64,000 bases of DNA from Agrococcus sp. KRD186 (GCF_017168255.1 NZ_JABFAP010000001.1:2491499-2555498), one strand, 5' to 3'; positions 16,016-25,960 are shown, counted from the stretch's first letter. Translations and numbers: made by a program. The notes: generated by a model from the sequence alone, not told the origin.

Positions 16016-16944
16016 TGCTCAGCCGCATCGCCGAGAGCCTGTTCTGGATCGGCCGCTACATCGAGCGCGCCGACGGCACCGCCCGCATCCTCGACGTCTA
16101 CCTGCAGCTGCTGCTCGAGGATGTCGCGGTCGACGAGGACACCGCCTGCCGCGCCATGCTCGGCGTCATGGGGCACGACGCCCCGCCCGAGCGCAACCTC
16201 ACGCGCACCGATGTCGTCAACATCCTCGCGATCGACCGCGCGAACACGGCATCGATCGCCTACTCGGTCAACGCGGCGCGCGAGAACGCCCGGCGTGCGC
16301 GCGAGACCATCTCGACCGAGCTGTGGGAGGTGCTGAACGCCACCTACGCGAGCATGCCGCGGCGCGTGAACAACGAGCAGGTGCACCAGATGTTCGGCTG
16401 GGTGCGCGAGCGGATGGCGCTCGCGAGCGGCATGGCCGACGCCACCTCGAGCCGTGATGACGCCTGGAGCTTCTTCACGCTCGGCCGCTACATCGAGCGC
16501 GCCGACATGGTCGCGAGGCTGCTCGCCACCAGGGCGCTGACGGAGGCGTCGGGCCCGTCGTGGACGACCATCCTGCGCTCGGTGGGCGCCTACGAGGCGT
16601 ACCTGCGCACCTATCGCGGGGTGCCCTCGAGCACGAACGCGGCCGAGTTCCTGCTTCTCGACCGGCTGTTTCCGAGATCGATCCTGTTCTCGGTGCGGGG
16701 CGCGGAGCAGTGCCTGGAGGACATCGAGCCCCGGCGCGAGCGGGTCGGCTACATCGGGGCTGCAGAGCGGATGCTCGGGCAGATCCGCGCGGAGCTCGAG
16801 TTCCGCCCCATCCAGGAGATCATCGACGACCTGCCGGTCGTGATGGACAAGGTGCAGACCACCACCACCGCCGTCTCGAACGCGGTGCGGGAGCGCTACT
16901 TCCCGACCCACAACATGCCGGCCTGGACGAGGGAGGCATCGTGA
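16012..16944 (+). CDS. Alpha-E domain protein (DUF403)
   Basis: A 310-residue all-helical protein starting MLSRIAESLFWIGRYIERAD, the hallmark of the alpha-E family. The same IGRYIERAD/LGRYIERAD motif recurs around residue 160, which shows the internal duplication expected of the family. The biochemical role is unknown. It is almost always encoded with a circularly permuted ATP-grasp protein and a transglutaminase-like protein, as here, with 4-bp overlaps on both sides, so it is likely part of the same complex or pathway. Confidence 0.9.
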   Translation: MMLSRIAESLFWIGRYIERADGTARILDVYLQLLLEDVAVDEDTACRAMLGVMGHDAPPERNLTRTDVVNILAIDRANTASIAYSVNAARENARRARETISTELWEVLNATYASMPRRVNNEQVHQMFGWVRERMALASGMADATSSRDDAWSFFTLGRYIERADMVARLLATRALTEASGPSWTTILRSVGAYEAYLRTYRGVPSSTNAAEFLLLDRLFPRSILFSVRGAEQCLEDIEPRRERVGYIGAAERMLGQIRAELEFRPIQEIIDDLPVVMDKVQTTTTAVSNAVRERYFPTHNMPAWTREAS

Positions 16945-17786
16945 GCCGCATCCGCATCCGTCACACCACCGGCTACCGCTACGAGCAGCCGGCGGTCGCG
17001 AGCTACAACGAGTCGCGCATGCTGCCGTCGACGAGCGACGGCCAGTTCGTCATCTACTCGAACCTCGACATCCGCCCCAACACCTCGGTGAACACCTACG
17101 AGGACTACTGGGGCACGACGGTCGTCTCGTTCGACGTGCTCGCCCCGCACACCGAGCTGCAGCTGACGGCGACGAGCCTCGTCGAGGTGCGGCCGAAGCT
17201 CACCGGCGGCCGCGATCTGTCGTGGGAGCAGCTCGAGAAGGTGTCGCAGCGCGCGACGCAGTACGTCGAGCAGCTCGGCCAGACGGTGCGCACCCGCCCG
17301 ACCGCCGATCTCGTCCGTGCGGCGCAGGAGATCAAGGATGCGTCGGAGACGCCGGGCACCGCCGCCGCGGCCATCGCCCGCATGGTCGGCGAGGAGATGG
17401 AGTACATGTCGGGCGTCACGCACGTCCACACGCTCGCCTCCGAGGCCTGGCCGAGCCGCAAGGGTGTCTGCCAGGACATCGCGCACATCACGATCGGCGC
17501 GCTGCGGGCGGTCGGGATCCCGGCGCGCTACGTCTCCGGCTACCTGCACCCGAAGCCCGACGCGCAGATCGGCGAGACGATCCGCGGGGAGTCGCACGCC
17601 TGGGTGGAGTGGTTCACGGGCGAGTGGAACGCGTGGGATCCGACGAACCTGATCGACATCGGTGAGCGCCACGTGAAGGTGGGCCTCGGCCGCGACTACA
17701 ACGACGTGCCGCCGCTGCGCGGCGTCTACGCGGGCGCCGCGAAGAGCCAGCTGTTCGTCTCGGTGGAGATCACGAAGGAGTCCTGA
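16941..17786 (+). CDS. Transglutaminase-like cysteine protease family protein
   Basis: A 281-residue protein with an N-terminal beta-rich transglutaminase_N domain (RIRHTTGYRYEQPAVASYNE) and a transglutaminase-like catalytic core. The core has Cys in RKGVCQDIAHITIGALRAVG, His in GESHAWVEWF and Asp in WNAWDPTN, the Cys-His-Asp triad. Bacterial members act as proteases or amidases more than cross-linkers. The GTG start overlaps the alpha-E stop (GTGA), completing the three-gene operon. A role in cutting the product of the ATP-grasp ligase is the simplest model. Confidence 0.92.
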   Translation: MSRIRIRHTTGYRYEQPAVASYNESRMLPSTSDGQFVIYSNLDIRPNTSVNTYEDYWGTTVVSFDVLAPHTELQLTATSLVEVRPKLTGGRDLSWEQLEKVSQRATQYVEQLGQTVRTRPTADLVRAAQEIKDASETPGTAAAAIARMVGEEMEYMSGVTHVHTLASEAWPSRKGVCQDIAHITIGALRAVGIPARYVSGYLHPKPDAQIGETIRGESHAWVEWFTGEWNAWDPTNLIDIGERHVKVGLGRDYNDVPPLRGVYAGAAKSQLFVSVEITKES

Positions 17787-17879
17787 CCGTCGACCGCGAC
17801 GGCATGCGTGCGACTGGCAGATCAGTGACCGGCGTGCGCAACCGCGCCCGCGCGGCCGACAGTTGGCCGACCGGCATGC

Positions 17880-19682
17880 TCAGGTGCGCATCACGATGCG
17901 CGCCGGTGGCCAGAGGTCGACCGGGCACCGACGAGGTGACCGGCGCAGGGCGGTCAGGCGGCGCCGCACGCGCGCTTCGATCGGTGCCGAACGGCGCGGC
18001 TGCCGCACGGTGGGCACCGTCGGTGTGCCGGGCAGCTCGACATCACGCGACGGGTGCTGCGGGTCCGGGTCGGCGAGCGTTGCCGCAGGCGAGGTATCGG
18101 TATCGGGAAGCTTCATCGCGAGCGGTGCGGCCGCGGTGTGCGCTGCCGTGATGCTTGAGCCCGAGGTGCCTGAGGTGCGGGAGGTGCGGGCGTAGCGGTC
18201 GGAGGGCCGCAGCTGCGGGACGATCCGCCAGTTGCCGGGAGTGCCGACGACGAGCAGCCGGCCGGCGTGGACCTCGTGGTGGCAGAAGCTGCAGAGCAGC
18301 ACGCCGCTGGCAGTGTCGGTCTTCCCGTCGCGCTCCCACCAGATCACGTGGTGCGCCTCGGTCCAGCTGACGGGCGCGCCGCAGCCGGGGGTGGCGCAGC
18401 CGCCGTAGTGGGCGGCGAGGGCCCGCTTCTGCATGTTGGTGAAGAGGCGCTGCTCGCGGCCGAGGTCGAGCACGTGCCCGCGCTCGTCGACCACGGCGCG
18501 CTGCACGATCGCGTCGCACAGCAGTCGGTCGACGGACTCGATCGGCACGATGCTGCCGGTGTGCTCGATCTTCAGCGCTCGGTCACGATGCTCGGTGCCG
18601 TGCAGGTACGCGTCGTACGCGTCGATCGTGCCGGTGAACACGAGCCTTGGTGCCTCGCCGCCGGCACGAGGAGCGCCACCGGACGCGGCTTGCGCATGGA
18701 AGATGCCCATCACCACGTCGTGCCGCTTCTGCTCGAGTGTTCGACTATCGACGACGCTGCTGCCGTCAGCCGCATGTCGGCCCTTCGGATCTCGCTGGCA
18801 GCCGCAGGGCTCGTCGGGGCGGAGCTCATCCGCGTGCGGGCAGTGGTCTTCAGCATCGGCGTCGAACTCGCGATCGCCGTCCGCGTCGCTGTCGTGGTCG
18901 TCGTGGTCGCAGCCGTTGCACGGGTCGTCCCGGAAGCTGACCTTCACGCGCGGGCCCATGTACGCATCCAGCAGCAGCTTGAGCGCCGAGCCCTCCTCGG
19001 GCGGGCTCACCAGCTCCAGCTGCCACATCCCGTCGGTGCGCTGCCAGAGGCGCGCGGATCGCATCGCCCGCTCCCGCTCCGCGTTGGGCAGCACGCCGTC
19101 AGGATCGATCACGGCGACGAAGAGGCGAGCCTGGTCGACCAGCAGCTCCGGCACCAGCGGCCCGTCTGGCTGGATGGCGGCGTCCACGAGCGCACCCTCT
19201 GCCCACGCCAGCTGCTCCAGATCGGCCCTCGGTGCCGCCGGCTCCAGCGTGTTCACGATCGCGCGGGCCTGCTCCAACGACAGCGACCCGTCATCCAGCG
19301 CGGCGGCCACGCGCGGGTACTTCACCGCGATGTCGCCGCCGGTGAGGCTCACGCCCGCAGTCGTGGCGCGCGCCATCGACAGCAGCGCCGCCGCATCCCG
19401 CGCGCGCATGCCGAACGCAGACGCGATGGCGCCCTTCGCGCTCGGCTTGCCGAGCTTGCGGCACATCGCCTCGTCGGCCGAGCCCTCGGAGCGCTTGGCG
19501 ACCTCGTGCGCGAGCCGCACCTGCTGAGCCTGCACGATGCGCGCCAGCTCGGCCGTCTGCGTGAGCAGGTCTGTGACCTCCTGGTGCGTGGCGGTCGAGA
19601 GCGCAGAAGCATCGGCGAACATCGAGCGCGCCGCTGCCACCGCGGCTGCGGCTTGCTCGGTCCTCGTCATCATCGACTCCAT
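17880..19682 (-). CDS. DUF222 / HNH endonuclease signature protein
   Basis: A 600-residue protein of the DUF222-HNH (13E12-like) family, often multicopy in actinobacteria. The N-terminal two thirds is DUF222 (helical). The C-terminal HNH motif reads CATPGCGAPVSWTEAHHVI, then LLCSFCHHEVHAG, with Cys pairs for zinc and the HH nuclease motif. Residues ~255-300 are an Asp/His/Cys-rich low-complexity insert. The tail after the HNH motif is long, Pro/Arg-rich and probably disordered. The family's function is unproven; links to mobile DNA have been proposed. Confidence 0.88.
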   Translation of the reverse strand: MESMMTRTEQAAAAVAAARSMFADASALSTATHQEVTDLLTQTAELARIVQAQQVRLAHEVAKRSEGSADEAMCRKLGKPSAKGAIASAFGMRARDAAALLSMARATTAGVSLTGGDIAVKYPRVAAALDDGSLSLEQARAIVNTLEPAAPRADLEQLAWAEGALVDAAIQPDGPLVPELLVDQARLFVAVIDPDGVLPNAERERAMRSARLWQRTDGMWQLELVSPPEEGSALKLLLDAYMGPRVKVSFRDDPCNGCDHDDHDSDADGDREFDADAEDHCPHADELRPDEPCGCQRDPKGRHAADGSSVVDSRTLEQKRHDVVMGIFHAQAASGGAPRAGGEAPRLVFTGTIDAYDAYLHGTEHRDRALKIEHTGSIVPIESVDRLLCDAIVQRAVVDERGHVLDLGREQRLFTNMQKRALAAHYGGCATPGCGAPVSWTEAHHVIWWERDGKTDTASGVLLCSFCHHEVHAGRLLVVGTPGNWRIVPQLRPSDRYARTSRTSGTSGSSITAAHTAAAPLAMKLPDTDTSPAATLADPDPQHPSRDVELPGTPTVPTVRQPRRSAPIEARVRRRLTALRRSPRRCPVDLWPPARIVMRT

Positions 19683-19858
19683 GTGCTGCTCGAATGTCTG
19701 TTCGAGAACAGCCTATGTGCACCCACCCACATGCATCCCTGCAGTGCCGCCGCCTGTGGATAACCTGCCAGGTGCGAGTTCCAAGCGGCTATCGAGCCTG
19801 TGTCCCATCCGCAGAGCAGCTCTGGCGTGCGCCTCCGCCCGGGCCTACCGTGATTGCT

Positions 19859-20140
19859 ATGTGCAGGAACATCACCATCCTCCGCGGCCTGGAGCCGGCC
19901 GCCAACGACGACGAGGTCGAGGCCGCCGCCATCCAGTACCTCCGCAAGGTGACCGGCATCACACATCCGACCGAACGCACCCGCGAAGCCTTCGATCGCG
20001 CGGTCGCTGAGATCGCGCATATCACGCAGCACCTGCTCGATGACCTGCCCGATCGTAAGCAGCCGCCGAAGACGGTGCCGCCGCTGCGCCGGCCCGAGGT
20101 GCAGGCGCGCATCGCCGCGCGCGAGGCCGCCGCGAGCTGA
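19859..20140 (+). CDS. DUF2277 family protein
   Basis: A 93-residue protein opening MCRNITILRGLEPAAN, which is the signature of DUF2277. The rest is helical (DEVEAAAIQYLRKVTG, TREAFDRAVAEIAHIT) with a basic, Pro-containing end. The family is common in actinobacteria and has no known role. The ATG at 19859 places the conserved MCRNI at the true N-terminus; longer frames upstream are excluded by this. The gene is divergent from the DUF222-HNH gene. Confidence 0.88.
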   Translation: MCRNITILRGLEPAANDDEVEAAAIQYLRKVTGITHPTERTREAFDRAVAEIAHITQHLLDDLPDRKQPPKTVPPLRRPEVQARIAAREAAAS

Positions 20141-20196
20141 TCTGCGCTGGCGCGAGCGACCGCGAGCCGTCGCAAGCCAGCGCCAGCCGAAGCGGG

Positions 20197-20424
20197 CTAC
20201 TCCGCCAGCACCAGCAGCTCGCCGATCTCGCAGTCGAGCGCCTTGCAGATGGCGGTCAACGTCGAGAAGCGAATCGCGCGCCCGCGGTCGTTCTTCAGCG
20301 CCGACAGGTTCGCGAAGGTGATGTCGACGGTGCGGCTGAGCTCGGTGAGGGTCATGCCGCGCTCCTCCAGCAGCTCGTCGAGCCGGCAGTGCACCCCGGT
20401 CGACTGCTCGACCTTCCGCGCCAT
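20197..20424 (-). CDS. XRE-family helix-turn-helix regulator
   Basis: A 75-residue Cro/C1-type DNA-binding protein consisting of one HTH domain: LDELLEERGMTLTELSRTVD, then ITFANLSALKNDRGRAIRFS and LTAICKALDCEIGELL. This is the YozG-like small regulator that is usually paired with a DUF2975 membrane protein, as here: its ATG overlaps the stop of that gene (TGATG). The pair probably forms a membrane-linked sensor/repressor unit. Targets may include the AT-rich repeats upstream of the operon. Confidence 0.9.
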   Translation of the reverse strand: MARKVEQSTGVHCRLDELLEERGMTLTELSRTVDITFANLSALKNDRGRAIRFSTLTAICKALDCEIGELLVLAE

Positions 20425-21086
20425 CAGATGAGCCCCGTGGTGTCGTCCTGCAGGCGGGACGCGCGGCCGAGCAGCAGCGCGCTGAAGCCGGTCACGACGC
20501 CGAGCGCGAGCAGCGAGAACTCGATGTTCTGCCAGTGCGGCGGCTGCGGGATCACCCAGCTCTCGTCCGACTCGCCGTAGACCGGCGTCGACGGCTCGGT
20601 CGGCACCCCCGCAGCTTCGATGGCGATCATGCCGGCCTGCGCCTCGAGCTGCGGTGCGCCGATCGCGACCGCGAGCATGCTGACCGAGAGCACGCCCAGC
20701 AGCACCGCCGTGCCGATGCCGAAGCTGCGCTTGCGCAGCAGCTGCACGGCCAGCCAGATGAGCACGAGCCCCGCCAGCATGCCGACGGCGTAGCGCGAAC
20801 CGACACCGATCGACTCGAGCAGCACGGCGGTCGGGTCCGCGTCGAGCGGCACCACGGTCGCCATCGAGTATTGGATCTCGGCGGCGCCCGCGATGTCGGG
20901 CCGCACGTCGAGCGGCAGCGCGACGCCCACCTCGTAGGAGGCGCTCACCATGATCGAGTACTGGATGTGCAGCAGCGCGATCACGAGCGTCCAGGCCATC
21001 GCGAAGACGGTGACGGCGATGACGGCGATGAGGCCGCCGCGGCCGAGGAAGCGGCCGGTGGTGCGGCCGAAGTCAACCTTGCTCAT
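20424..21086 (-). CDS. DUF2975-like membrane protein
   Basis: A 220-residue protein with four predicted membrane helices: near residues 17-42, 100-116, 126-146 and 188-205. An extracytoplasmic loop lies between the first two. Together with the downstream XRE gene it matches the DUF2975/HTH pair found in Firmicutes and actinobacteria. The DNA just upstream (21090-21130) is AT-rich for this genome and carries repeated TATCG elements, including TATATCGATA, which are good candidates for an operator of the XRE partner. Confidence 0.78.
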   Translation of the reverse strand: MSKVDFGRTTGRFLGRGGLIAVIAVTVFAMAWTLVIALLHIQYSIMVSASYEVGVALPLDVRPDIAGAAEIQYSMATVVPLDADPTAVLLESIGVGSRYAVGMLAGLVLIWLAVQLLRKRSFGIGTAVLLGVLSVSMLAVAIGAPQLEAQAGMIAIEAAGVPTEPSTPVYGESDESWVIPQPPHWQNIEFSLLALGVVTGFSALLLGRASRLQDDTTGLI

Positions 21087-21173
21087 GACAACCCCTATCG
21101 TTCATCGGTATATCGATAAGCGAGATAGTAAGCGTCAGGCGGCACCGCCGCAAGCGATTCGACGAGATTGGTC

Positions 21174-22151
<978 letters not shown>

Positions 22152-22265
22152 GCGGCGACTCTACGACCCGGCCGGCGTGGGCGGATCTCCCCCGCCCGAT
22201 GACGCGGCGGACGACCCCACGCGCTGACCGCTGTCGCTGCTGGCGCCGGCCGTCGCCGAGCGCGA

Positions 22266-23111
22266 TCAGCCGCAGCCCGCGGCCGACGGATTGGCCAGGC
22301 AGTCGCCGTCGGTCAGCACGGTGTCGACCTCGAACACCTTCACGCTGGCGGCCGGCGCGTCGACGGGCAGGGTGCCGGGAACCGCGAACCAGCCGCTACC
22401 GGCATCGACCTCCGCGGTGAAGATGACGGTGACGGATGCGGTCACGTCGTCCCGAGTCGAGTACGTGTGGCTCGTGGCCGTCTCCGTCCACGACTCTTCG
22501 GCGCCACGCCACGCGGAGCCGGCTGCCTCGGTCTCCTCGACGGCGCCGTCGCCGTAGTCGAAGCGGTAGGAGCTGGGCGTCCAGCGCACCTGGATCGGGG
22601 TGTCGAACAGCTCGCCGTCCATCGTGTGCGTCTCGGCGGTCGCGTAGAAGTTCGTCGGCGTGCCCACGACGCCCCAGCCTTCGGGCTCGACGACCAGCTC
22701 ACCGACGAGCGGGGTGAACCGCGCGATGTCGGCCATCGTGACCGCTCGAACCGGGTCTGCGGCGACGGGGTCGGGAGGAGCGGGATCGGCCTCGCCGACG
22801 ATCGGCGGAGTGTCGTAGTAGCGGGCACACGCCGTCGGGTCTCGCCACGTCGGGCACGGGTCGTAGAGGTTGGGATCTGAGCCGCCCGGTGCCGGGCCGG
22901 CGTAGCCGCCAGAGTTACCGCCCCCGTCTTCGTCGACTGGCGGTGCCGGGTAGGCGATCACGCCGCCAACGACGAGTTCGCCCGTTTCCGGGTCGAGAAC
23001 GCACGTCCCCATCGCGATCTCGATCGGAGAACATGAGGCGTCACTGTTCATGGGGATCGGCGCGAGGGCTGAAACGAGAGCAACCAGGGCGAGTGCGACT
23101 GCTACTCGCAT
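22266..23111 (-). CDS. Secreted protein with PKD-like segment, unknown function
   Basis: A 281-residue protein with an N-terminal signal peptide (MRVAVALALVALVSALA) and a Gly/Pro/Asp-rich mature start. The C-terminal half contains YRFDYGDG, a phrase typical of PKD-type beta-sandwich domains, and several paired cysteines, including the end (CLANPSAAGCG). It overlaps the upstream lipoprotein gene by 10 bp, so the two are co-transcribed. Such pairs are frequent in Microbacteriaceae and have no assigned role. Confidence 0.75.
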   Translation of the reverse strand: MRVAVALALVALVSALAPIPMNSDASCSPIEIAMGTCVLDPETGELVVGGVIAYPAPPVDEDGGGNSGGYAGPAPGGSDPNLYDPCPTWRDPTACARYYDTPPIVGEADPAPPDPVAADPVRAVTMADIARFTPLVGELVVEPEGWGVVGTPTNFYATAETHTMDGELFDTPIQVRWTPSSYRFDYGDGAVEETEAAGSAWRGAEESWTETATSHTYSTRDDVTASVTVIFTAEVDAGSGWFAVPGTLPVDAPAASVKVFEVDTVLTDGDCLANPSAAGCG

Positions 23112-23593
23112 ATCGCTTGGTCCTGGATCGGATCGAGCGATGCCAGCAGCAACCTTGAACTATCGTCGCGCGGCACGAACGTCGCAGACCAGGCCACCAG
23201 GCCGCTGGGCTCCTGCATCGAACCGTCTGGGTGCGTAGTCGTGATGTTGCGACCATCGGTGCAAAGATGCGTTGAGATCCGGTCGTCGGACCGGTCGACG
23301 AGTGCGAGGTCTACTACCTCCAGGACGCCGCGGCTGGTCGTTCCGTCATCGATAACCGCCTGCACATCTTGTGCCCACTGCGCTGCGAGCTCGCGCGTTG
23401 CGTACTCCTCGAAGTCGGTTGCACTCGCGGACCCCGCCGCCATCTGCTCGTCCACCGTTTGGTAAAAACTGTCAAACGACTCCCGCGCTTCAGCGAGTAC
23501 CTCGTCATCGCTCGGCTCGGGCGGCGTGCAGCCGACGAGCACCAGCGCCGCGATCGAGGCGAGCGCGATACCTGACGTGAGCCGAGCGAGCAT
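23102..23593 (-). CDS. Small lipoprotein, unknown function
   Basis: A 163-residue lipoprotein. The signal peptide ends in LVLVGC, a good lipobox with the acylated Cys at about residue 22. The mature part is acidic with a helical segment (DDEVLAEARESFDSFYQTVD). Other segments are too general to place. It leads a two-gene operon with the secreted PKD-like protein, which suggests that the two work at the same place outside the membrane. Confidence 0.78.
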   Translation of the reverse strand: MLARLTSGIALASIAALVLVGCTPPEPSDDEVLAEARESFDSFYQTVDEQMAAGSASATDFEEYATRELAAQWAQDVQAVIDDGTTSRGVLEVVDLALVDRSDDRISTHLCTDGRNITTTHPDGSMQEPSGLVAWSATFVPRDDSSRLLLASLDPIQDQAICE

Positions 23594-23716
23594 GCGGGCA
23601 GGTTACGCGACCGGGCCGGATGCGCACCGGCACTATCCACAGGCGAGCAGAACCACAGCCTTTGGGGGACACCATTCACGGCGGCAAAGAAAGTTCGAGA
23701 AAGTTTGTGAATGGGC

Positions 23717-23744
23717 TTGCAATTCGCCGTGCCGTCGTTATACC
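23717..23744 (+). promoter_or_regulatory. Sigma-70-type promoter candidate
   Basis: TTGCAA (23717-23722), 16-bp spacer, TATACC (23739-23744). It lies in an AT-rich pocket 47 bp ahead of an 18-codon reading frame with a strong ribosome-binding site. Confidence 0.5.
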
Positions 23745-23790
23745 TTCGTCATTGTGAACTTCTACGCCCACGAGAAAGGAGGAGCTCGCG

Positions 23791-23847
23791 ATGTTTGACA
23801 CGATCATCCTGACCGCTGGAGCCCTTCTTCCGGGCGGGGTCTCCTAG
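23791..23847 (+). CDS. 18-residue microprotein or leader peptide
   Basis: A short frame, MFDTIILTAGALLPGGVS, then TAG. It has a textbook AAAGGAGG site 8 nt before the ATG and a promoter-like sequence 47 bp upstream. The peptide is hydrophobic. It is either a real small protein or a leader for the 70-residue gene that starts 280 bp downstream. No homologue was recognised. Confidence 0.45.
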   Translation: MFDTIILTAGALLPGGVS

Positions 23848-24127
23848 CGGAGGACGCAGCGGCTGAACGAAGACGGCGCCTCACCGGCACCGCTTCTGCC
23901 AGGCCACAGCAGGCTTGCTACCCCTGCGTCTCGCTTCATCACTGATCGCCCACGGGCGACACGTGCCGCGCCGACCTCTCGGTCGGTCGTTGACACATCC
24001 GTCGCCATTCGCGCATCTGCACCAGCGCCATTCGCGCATCCGCTCGAATGCACGGTGCTATTCGTTGCGTCATTCCTTCGCAATTCATTGTGCGATATTC
24101 GCTGCCCATTGGAGGGGCGATATCGCC

Positions 24128-24340
24128 GTGCCAGAAAGCAGAACACTCATGTCATATTCGACCCACCAGCTGCCTGCATCGCGCAGAGCAGCGCTGAGCG
24201 CATCGCAGCTGCTCGCCCGCTGGGCCCTCGGGGCCGACGCCGATGAGCAGCGGAACCGCGAATCCCGCGCCTACGAGGACGCCCTCGAAGCGCGCGAGCA
24301 GCGCAACCTCGACGCCCTCGCACGCCAGCTGCTGGCGTGA
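24128..24340 (+). CDS. Small helical protein, unknown function
   Basis: A 70-residue protein if started at GTG 24128, which has GGAGGGG about 11 nt upstream, or 63 residues from ATG 24149, which lacks a clear site. The sequence is strongly helical and charged at the C-terminus (DEQRNRESRAYEDALEAREQ). A perfect 13-bp hairpin follows 14 bp after the stop, so it is a real transcription unit end. Two direct copies of CGCCATTCGCGCATC (24003 and 24026) lie upstream and could be regulator sites. No family was recognised. Confidence 0.6.
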   Translation: MPESRTLMSYSTHQLPASRRAALSASQLLARWALGADADEQRNRESRAYEDALEAREQRNLDALARQLLA

Positions 24341-24354
24341 TGCGTGCCGCACGC

Positions 24355-24386
24355 GCGGGGCCGCCCCATCACCGGGGCGGCCCCGC
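24355..24386 (+). terminator. Strong GC-rich hairpin terminator
   Basis: Perfect 13-bp stem (GCGGGGCCGCCCC / GGGGCGGCCCCGC) with a 6-nt loop ATCACC, then CTTCG. It separates the small helical gene from the convergent lipoprotein operon and may act in both directions. Confidence 0.8.
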
Positions 24387-24395
24387 TTCGGCGTT

Positions 24396-25070
24396 TCAGG
24401 GGCAGGTGCGCTCGCCCTCGGCGACCTGCCGCACCTCCGAGACGAGCATGCGCCCGTCCTCGGCCATCGCGAAGCCGACGAGCAGCTCGCGCATGTGCGC
24501 GCCATCGGCGACGACCTCGCCGGTCTCGGCGAGCACGAGCCGCAGGTCGCTGACGTCGTGGCAGACGTGCGCGACCATCGCATCGAGGTCGCGCAGCATC
24601 GCGAACGACTCGACGCGCGGTCGGCCCTCGACGCGACCGCCCGTCTCAGCGATCTGCTGCCGCTGATCGAGCTCCCACGTCACCTGCTCGGGCGTCGCTG
24701 CCTGCTCGAGCAGCGCGCGGTCGATCGCAGCGTCGCCCGTCAGCCCCGCGACCAGCTCGAGATAGATGTCGTAGGCGCCGAACGCCCGTGGCTCCAGCAC
24801 CGCCCAGGCCTCGTCATCGAGCGCCTCGGACGACGGCGGATGCGTCGGCTCGGCAGCCGACCCGGCCGGCGGTCCGGCAGATGGCACGGCAGGTGATTGG
24901 GTCGGCGGCACGGTGGGTGACTGGGTGGGCGGCTCGACTGGCGGCACCGCAGGCGGCAGTGCCACGCAGCCGGCGAGCAGGCCGATGCCGGTGAGGGCGG
25001 CAAAGGCGAGAGCGGAGGAAGGGGATCGGCGTCGGAGCATGCGGGCAAGATAGGTGCCCGCGGTGCTCAC
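24396..25070 (-). CDS. Lipoprotein with Pro-rich linker, unknown function
   Basis: A 224-residue protein whose signal peptide ends in the lipobox LLAGC, followed by a repeat-rich Pro/Thr/Ser linker (PPTQSPTVPPTQSPAVP) and a ~140-residue soluble domain with one late Cys. GTG 25070 overlaps the stop of the upstream beta-lactamase-like gene (GTGA), which favours this start; ATG 25040 would give a more usual signal peptide. It is probably co-translated with the hydrolase. No domain family was recognised in the soluble part. Confidence 0.72.
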   Translation of the reverse strand: MSTAGTYLARMLRRRSPSSALAFAALTGIGLLAGCVALPPAVPPVEPPTQSPTVPPTQSPAVPSAGPPAGSAAEPTHPPSSEALDDEAWAVLEPRAFGAYDIYLELVAGLTGDAAIDRALLEQAATPEQVTWELDQRQQIAETGGRVEGRPRVESFAMLRDLDAMVAHVCHDVSDLRLVLAETGEVVADGAHMRELLVGFAMAEDGRMLVSEVRQVAEGERTCP

Positions 25071-25960
25071 CCGCGATCGCTCTCCACAGCCTCCCGCAGC
25101 AGCTCGCCGATCGCGCGCATCGATGCCAGCACGGCGAAGCGCGCGTCGCCGACAGTGGATCCGCCGGCAGTGGCCCCGCCGGCAGCCGTCGCGCCCGCAG
25201 CCGTCCCGCCACCGGCAGGCCCCGCAGCGGCGGCCGGCCAGTTCGCGATCGCCGCGTAGACGAGCGTGCGCGATCGCCCGCGGACGATGCCGGCGTCTGC
25301 CCGCACGCCGGAGTCCGTGCCGGTCTTGTTGACCAGCGAGATCGGGCTGGCCTCAGCGCCGTGCGCGAGCGGATCGAGCGCGAACGCCGACGCCACCATG
25401 CTCAGGTCGAGCGAGTGCCGCAGCCACCCGCGCACCCGCTCGCTCACCGCCGGCGAGCCGAGCGTGCCCGCCTCCAGGCGCGACAGCAGCGCCACCAGCC
25501 CGGCGGCCGAGGCGCTGCCGAGCCGCGGCGGATGCTCCGGCAGCCGCTCGTCGCGCACGGCATCGTGCAGCACCACGTCACCGACCCTGAGCCGCGCGCT
25601 TTCGCGGGCCACCGCATCCGTCCCCACCCGCTCGAGCAGCACATTGGTGGCGAGGTTGTCGCTCGCGGCGCCGACCAGCGTCGCGGCGTCGTCGACGGTC
25701 AGCGTGCGCTGCGCGAGGTGCTGCCAGATGCCCGAGTCGCCCACGGGCGCCACGCTCGCGCGGTCGAGCGGCTCGTCGGCGGCGAGCTCGCCCGCCTCGA
25801 TGAGCGCCGCGCAGGTCGCCAGCAGCAGCAGCTTCGGCACCGATGCGGCCGAGCGCACCGCGTCGGCCTGGTGCTCCAGCACGGTCTCGCCGGTCGCCGC
25901 ATCGCGCACGAGCACCGACCAGGCGGCGGCGCCGGTGAGGGGCGGATGCGTCGGGCTCAT
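25067..25960 (-). CDS. Serine hydrolase, class A beta-lactamase-like
   Basis: A 297-residue protein with the three penicillin-recognising motifs: SVPK (S-x-x-K), SDN (in GAASDNLATN) and KTG (in VNKTGTD). The class A Glu motif (ExxxN) is not obvious and no signal peptide is seen at MSPTHPPLTGAAAW. This matches the broad beta-lactamase2/serine hydrolase family rather than a proven resistance enzyme. Residues ~245-270 are a Gly/Ala/Thr low-complexity insert. It heads an operon with the following lipoprotein gene. Confidence 0.82.
   Translation of the reverse strand: MSPTHPPLTGAAAWSVLVRDAATGETVLEHQADAVRSAASVPKLLLLATCAALIEAGELAADEPLDRASVAPVGDSGIWQHLAQRTLTVDDAATLVGAASDNLATNVLLERVGTDAVARESARLRVGDVVLHDAVRDERLPEHPPRLGSASAAGLVALLSRLEAGTLGSPAVSERVRGWLRHSLDLSMVASAFALDPLAHGAEASPISLVNKTGTDSGVRADAGIVRGRSRTLVYAAIANWPAAAAGPAGGGTAAGATAAGGATAGGSTVGDARFAVLASMRAIGELLREAVESDRG

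Noticed and set aside
23526..23798. 90-codon frame over the lipoprotein gene and promoter
   Set aside because: It is antisense to a lipoprotein with a clear lipobox and runs through a promoter-like region; no similarity to any family.
25067..25960. Clinical-type class A beta-lactamase
   Set aside because: SxxK, SDN and KTG are present but the catalytic Glu motif and a signal peptide are not evident, so resistance is not claimed.
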